From Burkholderiaceae bacterium (GTDB lineage Bacteria; Pseudomonadota; Gammaproteobacteria; Burkholderiales; Burkholderiaceae): a stretch of DNA of 6,131 nt. Below, in pieces: positions 1 through 5,035 of this stretch; the stretch's first letter is position 1; each line of letters begins with the position of its first letter. The position numbers and the translations under genes were made by a program. The notes beneath the pieces were generated by a model that saw only the letters and a list, made by a program, of their open reading frames with translations, was not told the DNA's origin and did no database searches. The DNA is taken from NCBI GenBank assembly GCA_022701965.1, contig JAKONL010000560.1, positions 1 to 6,131 of the forward strand, given 5' to 3'.

Positions 1-406
1 TGCCGGTGACGTCCGATGCCGCGCGCCAGGTCAGCAGGCCGCCCCAGCAGTAGCCGACGACGCCGACCTTGCCGCCACGCGCCGCGTAGTCGACCGCCGC
101 CTGCACGTCCTGCAGCACGCCGGGTGCGGGCAGCGCCTCGACGGCGGTCTTGAGCGCGAAGCCGGCCTGCATGTCGGCGTCGGTGTAGCCGAGCTCGACG
201 TCGGGCTTCACGCGATGGAAGGTCGCCGGCGCCACGGCCAGATAGCCCTCGGCCGCGAAGCCGTCGGCCACCGAGCGGATGTGCGAATTGACGCCGAAGA
301 TTTCCTGCAGGACGACGACGGCGCCCTTCGGCTGCGCGGCCGGTTCGGCCACGTAGGCCGGGAATGTGAAACCGTCCTTGGCGGTGAGATCGACGAATTG
401 ACCCAT
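1..406 (-). CDS. Dienelactone hydrolase family protein (N-terminal part, runs off the left edge)
   Basis: Cytoplasmic alpha/beta hydrolase of the dienelactone hydrolase (DLH) family. The founding members open the lactone ring of dienelactones in chlorocatechol breakdown; many relatives have unknown esterase or lactonase substrates. The window holds the first 135 residues. Visible hallmarks are VVVLQEIFGVN at residues 30-40, with Glu35 matching the active-site Glu36 of classical DLH, and the nucleophile elbow GYCWGG at 118-123, with Cys120 in place of the serine of ordinary alpha/beta hydrolases. The family is about 230-300 residues long, so the Asp and His of the triad lie outside the window. 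The ATG at 404-406 is preceded by an AAGGA Shine-Dalgarno sequence (415-419) with an 8-base spacer, which supports this start. It lies 66 bp downstream of the isomerase gene on the same strand and is probably co-transcribed with it. The family call is firm; the substrate is unknown. Confidence 0.9.
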   Translation of the reverse strand, partial: MGQFVDLTAKDGFTFPAYVAEPAAQPKGAVVVLQEIFGVNSHIRSVADGFAAEGYLAVAPATFHRVKPDVELGYTDADMQAGFALKTAVEALPAPGVLQDVQAAVDYAARGGKVGVVGYCWGGLLTWRAASDVTG

Positions 407-472
407 GGGTGTTTTCCTTGCGGTTGGTTGAAATTGCGGTGGTGCGCGGTGCTCTGCGATGCGGCCTCGGCT

Positions 473-1072
473 TCAGGCCCGCAACGCGCGCTCGACGAAA
501 TCGAGCCGGTCCTGGCCCCAGAAGATCTCGCCGTCGATCACGTAGCTCGGCGCGCCGAACACGCCGGCCTCGATGGCCTGCCGCGTGTCGGCTTCGTAGC
601 GTTCCTGCACGGCCTGGCTGTGCGACTGCTCGGCACGCTTGGCCGGCAGTCCGCACTCGACGACCAGCGCCTCCAGCACGGCCGGGTCGGCGATGTTGCG
701 TTCCTGCACCCACACGGCGGCGAAGACGGCCGCGCACAGGCGCATCGCGGCTTCGGCGCCGTCGTGCATGTCGACGGCGATGATGAGCCGGGCGGCATCG
801 TCGGACGAGACCGGGAAGAACTTCGGCTTCGGGTTGAGTTCGACGTCGAGCTGCTTCGAGAAGCGCGCCATCTCGACCAGCCGGTAGGCCTGGCGCTGCG
901 GCGCCCGCTTGCCCAGCGGCAGGCCGCCCGAGACCGGGAACACCGCGCCGAAGTCGATCGGCCGCACGCGCACCGTCGCGCCGGTGGCCGCGAGCAGCGC
1001 GGCGAAGCGCGCGTGGCCCAGGTAGGTCCAGGGGCTCTGGGGCGTGAAGTAGTAATCGACGACGTGCGGCAT
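473..1072 (-). CDS. 2-hydroxychromene-2-carboxylate isomerase / DsbA-like thioredoxin-fold protein
   Basis: A 199-residue protein of the glutathione S-transferase kappa/HCCA isomerase family. Known members use glutathione to isomerise 2-hydroxychromene-2-carboxylate to trans-o-hydroxybenzylidenepyruvate in naphthalene catabolism; many relatives have other or unknown substrates. The N-terminus has the thioredoxin-fold strand followed by SPWTYLG (13-19), where Ser13 sits at the position of the glutathione-activating serine, and there is no CxxC motif. The C-terminus has GVFGAPSYVIDGEIFWGQDR (170-189), with the probable cis-proline Pro175, diagnostic for the family. The middle should form the all-helical insertion. 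Length is typical. The ATG at 1070-1072 has only a weak purine-rich stretch upstream (GAGAG). It reads away from the SDR gene, and the dienelactone hydrolase gene follows it. No dioxygenase, aldolase or hydratase of naphthalene breakdown is nearby, so the HCCA substrate itself is not established; a general glutathione-dependent isomerase role fits equally well. Confidence 0.9.
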   Translation of the reverse strand: MPHVVDYYFTPQSPWTYLGHARFAALLAATGATVRVRPIDFGAVFPVSGGLPLGKRAPQRQAYRLVEMARFSKQLDVELNPKPKFFPVSSDDAARLIIAVDMHDGAEAAMRLCAAVFAAVWVQERNIADPAVLEALVVECGLPAKRAEQSHSQAVQERYEADTRQAIEAGVFGAPSYVIDGEIFWGQDRLDFVERALRA

Positions 1073-1143
1073 GGCGTGCTCTCGATGATGTAATCCGGGG
1101 ACGTTTTTTAACTGACGCGCAGCTTTTGTGCAGGAGGCGGGCT
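1073..1143. promoter_or_regulatory. Divergent intergenic region between isomerase and SDR genes
   Basis: This 71-bp gap separates two divergently transcribed units, so it should hold at least the promoter for the plus-strand SDR-MarC pair and probably one for the minus-strand isomerase-hydrolase pair. It contains the most AT-rich patch of the surroundings (1103-1112), a T-run flanked by GTT and AAC that forms a short imperfect dyad. No convincing sigma-70 -35/-10 pair with proper spacing could be assigned on either strand, and parts of the promoters may lie inside the coding ends. The regulatory role is inferred from gene orientation and base composition only. Confidence 0.4.
1132..1137 (+). 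promoter_or_regulatory. Strong Shine-Dalgarno for the SDR gene, fixes start at 1144
   Basis: AGGAGG, a perfect anti-16S match, lies 6 bases before the ATG at 1144. It decides the start against an upstream in-frame TTG at 1126, because that reading would place the ribosome-binding site inside the coding sequence and add six non-family residues before the Rossmann strand. Confidence 0.85.
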
Positions 1144-1893
1144 ATGGACCAGCGAGTGCTTTTGATCACGGGCGCGAGCCGCGGCATCGGCGCCGCGACC
1201 GCACTCCTCGCCGCGCAGCGCGGCTATGCGGTCGCGGTGAACTACGCCGCCAACTCGCTGGCCGCGGACGACGTGGTGCGTGCCATCCGCGCCGGCGGCG
1301 GCACGGCGATCGCGGTGCAGGCCGATGTCGGCGACGAAGCGCAGGTCATGGCGATGTTCGAAAAGATCGACGCCAAGCTCGGCCGCCTCGACGCGCTGGT
1401 CAACAACGCCGGCGTGGTCGACGTCAAGGCGCGCGTCGACGAGATGAGCGTCGCGCGGCTCGAGCGCATGTTCCGCATCAACGTCGTCGGCAGCTTCGTC
1501 TGCGCACGCGAGGCGGTGCGGCGCATGAGCACGAAGCACGGCGGTGCGGGCGGCGCGATCGTCAACGTCTCGAGCGTCGCCGCGCGGGTGGGCGGACCGG
1601 GCGAATACGTCGACTACGCCGCCAGCAAGGGTGCGATCGACAGCTTCACGCTCGGCCTGGCCAAGGAAGTGGCCGATGAAGGCATCCGCGTGAACGCCGT
1701 GCGACCGGGGCTGGTCGATACCGACATCCACGCCTCGGGCGGCCAGCCCGAGCGCGCCCACCGGCTCGCGCCGGTCGTGCCCATGCGGCGCATCGGCGTG
1801 CCCGAAGAGATCGCCGGCGCCATCGTCTGGCTGCTTTCGGCCGAGGCCAGCTACACCACGGGCGCGCTGCTCGACGTCTCCGGGGGCCGCTGA
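1144..1893 (+). CDS. SDR family NAD(P)-dependent oxidoreductase, YgfF-like
   Basis: A 249-residue classical short-chain dehydrogenase/reductase, a cytoplasmic NAD(P)(H)-dependent oxidoreductase. The cofactor motif TGASRGIG is at residues 9-16, and Arg13 in the glycine loop favours NADP(H) by analogy with other classical SDRs. NNAG is at 87-90. The catalytic tetrad is Asn113, Ser144, Tyr158 and Lys162 (YAASK, 158-162). The C-terminus ends in the usual TTGALLDVSGG motif. The segments GGAIVNVSSVAAR and GEYVDYAASKGAID, and HASGG in the substrate lobe, closely resemble Escherichia coli YgfF as I remember it, a poorly characterised SDR annotated as glucose-1-dehydrogenase-like. FabG is less likely. 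The start is set by a strong Shine-Dalgarno sequence at 1132-1137. The stop codon TGA shares one base with the start of the downstream MarC gene (TGATG), so the two are probably translationally coupled. The substrate cannot be read from sequence. Confidence 0.93.
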   Translation: MDQRVLLITGASRGIGAATALLAAQRGYAVAVNYAANSLAADDVVRAIRAGGGTAIAVQADVGDEAQVMAMFEKIDAKLGRLDALVNNAGVVDVKARVDEMSVARLERMFRINVVGSFVCAREAVRRMSTKHGGAGGAIVNVSSVAARVGGPGEYVDYAASKGAIDSFTLGLAKEVADEGIRVNAVRPGLVDTDIHASGGQPERAHRLAPVVPMRRIGVPEEIAGAIVWLLSAEASYTTGALLDVSGGR

Positions 1894-2558
1894 TGGCGCT
1901 CACGGTGCCGTCGATGGACCTGATCAAGCCGCTCATCACGCTGCTGGCCATCGTCAATCCGCTCGCCATCGTTCCGTTCTTCATCCACTACACCCAGGGC
2001 TACAGCGACCGCCAGCGCCAGCGCACGGCCTGGGTGGCGGCCTTCAGCGCCTTCGTCGTGATCGCCGTGAGCGCGCTGCTCGGGCTGCAGCTGCTCGGCT
2101 TCTTCGGCATCACGATCGCGAGCTTCCAGGTCGGCGGCGGACTGCTGCTTCTGATGAGCTCGCTCAACATGCTGAATGCGCAGCCGGCCGAGGCCAAGAC
2201 CAGCAAGGAGGAGATCCGCGCGACCGAGATCAAGGCCTCGCTGGGCGCATCGATCGCCGTGGTGCCGCTCACGATCCCGCTGCTGACCGGCCCGGCCACG
2301 ATGTCCACGGTGGTGATCTACGCGGAGAAGACGCAGAGCGTCTGGCAGCTGCTGATGCTCGTGGGCTACGGCGTGGTGATCGGCATCGCGACGGGCGTGG
2401 CGTTCTCGCTGGCCGAGCCGATCGCGCGCGTGCTGGGCAAGACCGGCATCAACGTGATGACGCGGCTGATGGGCCTGATCCTCGCCGCGCTGGCGGTCGA
2501 GGTCATGGCCGACGGGCTGGGCAAGCTGTTCCCGGTGCTGGGACGCGTGATCGGCTGA
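1893..2558 (+). CDS. MarC family integral membrane protein
   Basis: A 221-residue polytopic inner-membrane protein of the MarC family (UPF0056). E. coli MarC is also 221 residues. Despite the name, MarC was shown not to confer multiple antibiotic resistance; an archaeal relative, SnatA, was reported as an amino acid transporter, so the substrate here is open. Family marks are IVNPLAIVPFF (20-30) in the first membrane segment, GITIASFQVGGGLLLL (72-87), VPLTIPLLTGPATM (124-137) with its proline/glycine-rich break, and GINVMTRLMGLILAALAVE (185-203). Hydrophobic segments are near 10-33, 46-68, 72-94, 117-142, 153-174 and 189-206, giving about six membrane spans. A charged loop near 98-114 (many Lys and Glu) is probably cytoplasmic. 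The ATG overlaps the SDR stop codon (TGATG) and has no strong ribosome-binding site, consistent with coupling. An internal Met8 is an alternative start but has no better upstream signal. Confidence 0.93.
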   Translation: MALTVPSMDLIKPLITLLAIVNPLAIVPFFIHYTQGYSDRQRQRTAWVAAFSAFVVIAVSALLGLQLLGFFGITIASFQVGGGLLLLMSSLNMLNAQPAEAKTSKEEIRATEIKASLGASIAVVPLTIPLLTGPATMSTVVIYAEKTQSVWQLLMLVGYGVVIGIATGVAFSLAEPIARVLGKTGINVMTRLMGLILAALAVEVMADGLGKLFPVLGRVIG

Positions 2559-2579
2559 GCTCCGGGGCGCGCCGGCCTC
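2557..2579. terminator. Possible bidirectional hairpin at the convergent junction
   Basis: The MarC gene (plus) and the lipoprotein gene (minus) converge with only 22 bp between stop codons. The sequence can fold as GAG / CCGG / six-base loop / CCGG / CTC, with a short internal bulge, and the GGCGCGCC palindrome (2566-2573) offers an alternative pairing. The symmetry would serve both strands. There is no T-run on either side, so it is not a canonical intrinsic terminator, and in DNA this GC-rich such pairing can occur by chance. Confidence 0.25.
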
Positions 2580-2580
2580 G

Positions 2581-3240
2581 TCAGCGCGGCGCCGCGTCGA
2601 CCCAGGCCGCGATCTCCGCGATCGCCGCGTCGCTCGCCGCGGCCAGCGCCTTCACGCCGCCCGCCGCGTCCGCGCTCGGCGCCGGGCGCCGCGCGGTGAA
2701 GCTGCGCTGTGCGATCACGCGGTCGCCGCCGGCCGTCCCCTGCACGAGCGTCGCGCGCAGGCGCACCAGACCGGCGCTGGACGACGGCGATTCGAAATAG
2801 TGCGTGAACTCGTCGAGCGAGACGCGCAGCGTGCCCGGTCGGCTGCCCTGGGCGCGCGCGAGCGTCGCGCTTTCCTCGGTGGCGAGAACCGTCCGGTTGG
2901 CCGACAGCGCGGTCCGCAGCCGCTGGTACACGAGCTGCGTCGGCGCCACGCTCCAGCGCGCGTGGGCGTAGGGCCGCAATTCGTTGGCGTCGGCATACGC
3001 CAGCCGGTACAGCACCTGCGTGCCTTCGAGACGGGCCGAGGATTCGACCTCCGCCAGCGCCAGCAGCGGCAGCGCGCTCGCCGCCGTCCCTGCCACCGCC
3101 GGTGCCGGTGCCGGCGCAACGAGCCCCGGGCCGAAGTCGTACAGCGTCGAGCGCGCCGGCTTCTCGGGCAGTGCGCCGCAGCCGGCAAGGAGCGCCGCGG
3201 CGCAGGCCAGCGCGAGAGACGAACGGATCGGATGTGTCAT
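2581..3240 (-). CDS. ABC-type transport auxiliary lipoprotein (PqiC/YmbA-like)
   Basis: A periplasm-facing lipoprotein of the ABC_trans_aux family, which accompanies MCE lipid transporters; PqiC of the PqiABC system is the best-known relative and is attached to the outer membrane. The start used here gives 219 residues. The signal peptide is short and basic, then hydrophobic, ending in a lipobox LLAGC with Cys21 as the lipidated residue. The residue after Cys is Gly rather than Asp, compatible with sorting to the outer membrane. After a Pro/Ala-rich linker comes the family's pattern: LALAEVESSARLEGTQVLYRL, then a Tyr- and Arg-rich stretch (YAHARWSVAP), then a segment with paired beta strands and a closing helix. 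An ATG 12 bases upstream (3252) overlaps the MCE stop codon as ATGA and would give 223 residues. The start at 3240 is preferred because GAGGA lies 5 bases before it. It is the last gene of the transporter operon. The family assignment rests on lipobox, context and overall pattern. Confidence 0.85.
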   Translation of the reverse strand: MTHPIRSSLALACAAALLAGCGALPEKPARSTLYDFGPGLVAPAPAPAVAGTAASALPLLALAEVESSARLEGTQVLYRLAYADANELRPYAHARWSVAPTQLVYQRLRTALSANRTVLATEESATLARAQGSRPGTLRVSLDEFTHYFESPSSSAGLVRLRATLVQGTAGGDRVIAQRSFTARRPAPSADAAGGVKALAAASDAAIAEIAAWVDAAPR

Positions 3241-3245
3241 GGGTG

Positions 3246-3250
3246 TCCTC
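3246..3250 (-). promoter_or_regulatory. Shine-Dalgarno deciding the lipoprotein start
   Basis: On the minus strand GAGGA precedes the ATG at 3240 with a 5-base spacer. The alternative ATG at 3252 overlaps the upstream stop codon but has no recognisable ribosome-binding site. Either start leaves the lipobox intact. Confidence 0.55.
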
Positions 3251-4235
3251 ATGGCTGCGTGGCCGTGGCCGCCGGCGCCGTGAACCCGGCCTCGCCCGGC
3301 CCCGCCGCCGTGCCGCCATTGCCGAACAGCAGCGACTGCGGGTTGTCGTTGATGCCGTCGGCCGCACGGCCAAGCCGCCGCACGGCGCGCGAGGTGTCCT
3401 CGGCGACGCGGTTCAGGCGCGGCAGCGTGGCGTTATTGAACGACTCGACCGCCTGGCCGAGCGCCTGCGTGCCGTCGCCGAGCCGGTCGATCGGCCCGCC
3501 GCTCGCGTTGAGCCGGCTCACGGTCGCGTTCAGGTTGTTCGACACGCGCGACACGTCGCCGGCCGCCGTCTTGAGCGCGCCCATCGTCTCGCGCGTGCGG
3601 CCGATCAGCGGCGGCAGCGCGGTCAGCGCCGGATTCAGGCCGTTCTTGACCGTCGTGTCGAGCTGCCGGGTGAGCTGGTTGGCGCTGGCCGCGGCCTGGG
3701 CGATGTTCTCCAGCGCGTCGGCGATGCGCTTCTGGTTGGCGTCGCCCATCAGCGTGTTGGCGCGCGCGGTGACCTGCTCGACCTGCTTGAGGATCGCCTC
3801 GCCGCGGTCCTGCAGCGTGGCCAGCATCGACGGCCGCAGCGGGATCTGCGGCGGGTTGGCCTCGTCGGGCACCAGCGAAACCTGCGATTCGCCCTTGTCG
3901 TCGAGCGCGATGAAGGCTAGGCCGGTCACGCCCTGGTAGCTCAGCGTGGCGAAGGTCGAAGTGGTCAGCGGCACCTTGCGGTCGACCATGATCCGCACCC
4001 GCACGTTGCCCTTGGTCTTCGGATCGAAGTCGATCGACGACACCTTGCCCACCGCGATGCCGCGGTAGCGCACCATTGCCTGCGGCTGCAGGCCGATGAC
4101 CGCGTCGCGCGTGGAGAGCTCGTAGGTGTCGCGCACCGTGTTGTCGCGCGTGAACCAGACCACCAGGGCGACCAGCACGGCGATCAGGCCGAGCACGAAG
4201 GCGCCGGCGGCGAGGGCATGGGCCTTGTTTTCCAT
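3249..4235 (-). CDS. MlaD/MCE family lipid transport protein with long C-terminal helical region
   Basis: A 328-residue substrate-binding component of an Mla-like ABC lipid transporter. Residues about 7-28 form one hydrophobic membrane anchor, with the rest in the periplasm. One MCE domain spans about 38-115, with the typical VRYRGIAVGKVSSIDF (55-70) and GVTGLAFIAL (102-111). MCE domains form hexameric rings with a central hydrophobic pore. Residues from about 133 to 293 are rich in Ala, Gln, Leu, Asn and Thr and look helical or coiled-coil. Then come NPQSLLFG (about 297-304) and a flexible Ala/Pro/Gly-rich tail. E. coli MlaD is about 183 residues, so the extension is substantial. AAAGG 8 bases upstream supports the ATG at 4235. 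The gene begins 5 bp after the ATPase stop codon, and its stop codon overlaps an alternative lipoprotein start. It is not the canonical mlaD, since no mlaC follows. Confidence 0.93.
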   Translation of the reverse strand: MENKAHALAAGAFVLGLIAVLVALVVWFTRDNTVRDTYELSTRDAVIGLQPQAMVRYRGIAVGKVSSIDFDPKTKGNVRVRIMVDRKVPLTTSTFATLSYQGVTGLAFIALDDKGESQVSLVPDEANPPQIPLRPSMLATLQDRGEAILKQVEQVTARANTLMGDANQKRIADALENIAQAAASANQLTRQLDTTVKNGLNPALTALPPLIGRTRETMGALKTAAGDVSRVSNNLNATVSRLNASGGPIDRLGDGTQALGQAVESFNNATLPRLNRVAEDTSRAVRRLGRAADGINDNPQSLLFGNGGTAAGPGEAGFTAPAATATQP

Positions 4236-4240
4236 GGCGT

Positions 4241-5035
4241 CTACCTTTCGTGGAGGGCTTCGAGCGCGCGCCTGCCGCGCCCGCCGCCGAAGTATTCGTG
4301 GATGAACGGATGGTCGAACGCGATGACCTCGCGCGGCGCACCGGCCACGATCACCTTGCGGTCGGCCAGCACCGCGATGCGGGTGCTCAGGTCGAACAGC
4401 GTGTCGAGGTCGTGCGTGACCATCACCACCGTGAGTTCGAGCTCGCGGTGCAGGCCGCGCAGCAGGTTGCAGAACTCGTCGGCGCTCTCGGGGTCGAGGC
4501 CGGCGGTCGGCTCGTCGAGCAGCAGCAGCGCCGGGTCCATGATGAGCGCGCGCGCCAGCGCCACGCGCTTGATCATTCCGCCCGACAGCGCCGAGGGGCT
4601 CTTGTTCGCATGCTCCGGCCCGAGCCCGACCATCTGCAGCTTGACCAGCGCGGCGTCGCGGATCAGCGCGTCCGGCAGCAGCTTGAGCTCGCGCAGCGGA
4701 AAGGCGATGTTCTCCAGCACGCTGAAGGCCGAGAACAGCGCCCCGCGCTGGAACAGCATGCCGACCTTGGCCGCGCTCGCCGCGCCGAGCTGACCCGGCC
4801 GCTGGCCGAGCACGCTCACTTCCCCGCGCGTCGGATGCTCGAGCCCCAGGATCTGCCGCAGCAGCACCGTCTTGCCGGTGCCCGAGCCGCCGACGAGCGA
4901 CAGCACCTCGCCGCGCCGGATGTCGAGGTCGAGGTCGCTGTGCACCACCTGCTCGCCGTCGGGCGACTCGAACACGGTCCAGAGCTTGCGGATCTCGACG
5001 ATCGGCGCGCCCATCGGGAAGGCATGCGACATCAT
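4241..5035 (-). CDS. MlaF-type ABC transporter ATP-binding protein
   Basis: A 264-residue cytoplasmic ATPase that powers the lipid transporter with the permease encoded just upstream. All ABC motifs are intact: Walker A GGSGTGKT (49-56), Q-loop Gln96 in MLFQRGALFSAFSV, signature LSGGM (150-154), Walker B LLLLDEP (170-176) with catalytic Glu175, D-loop GLD (179-181) and switch His208. The LSGGM signature followed by IKRVALARA, and the FQRGALF Q-loop, are typical of the MlaF/Ttg2A subfamily. The C-terminus extends past the nucleotide-binding domain (HPFIHEYFGGG and a basic tail), as in MlaF. The ATG at 5035 overlaps the permease stop codon by 4 bases (ATGA), implying translational coupling; a second ATG follows at once at 5032. 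The stop is TAG. The same frame stays open upstream through the permease gene to about 5701, but that stretch has no homology to anything I recognise and is a composition shadow. Confidence 0.96.
   Translation of the reverse strand: MMSHAFPMGAPIVEIRKLWTVFESPDGEQVVHSDLDLDIRRGEVLSLVGGSGTGKTVLLRQILGLEHPTRGEVSVLGQRPGQLGAASAAKVGMLFQRGALFSAFSVLENIAFPLRELKLLPDALIRDAALVKLQMVGLGPEHANKSPSALSGGMIKRVALARALIMDPALLLLDEPTAGLDPESADEFCNLLRGLHRELELTVVMVTHDLDTLFDLSTRIAVLADRKVIVAGAPREVIAFDHPFIHEYFGGGRGRRALEALHER

Noticed and set aside
407..472. Possible separate promoter or small gene in the gap between the isomerase and hydrolase genes.
   Set aside because: Apart from the AAGGA ribosome-binding site of the hydrolase, no promoter-like pair, hairpin or small coding frame with its own start signal was seen in these 66 bp.
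215..1093. Plus-strand open frame of 292 codons antisense to the isomerase and hydrolase genes.
   Set aside because: The minus-strand proteins have clear family motifs. This frame spans the gap between them and its translation resembles no known family, so it is a composition shadow.
1126..1143. TTG at 1126 as the SDR start.
   Set aside because: It would put the AGGAGG site inside the coding sequence. The ATG at 1144 sits 6 bases after that site and directly precedes the conserved first beta strand.
1108..1761. Minus-strand open frame of 217 codons antisense to the SDR gene.
   Set aside because: The plus strand carries a full SDR with cofactor and catalytic motifs and a perfect Shine-Dalgarno sequence. 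The antisense product is Asp/Arg/His/Ala-rich with no recognisable features.
2800..3939. Long plus-strand open frame of 379 codons antisense to the MCE and lipoprotein genes.
   Set aside because: It crosses the boundary of two well-supported minus-strand genes. Its translation is Arg/Ala/Ser-rich without domains, which is expected of antisense frames in GC-rich DNA.
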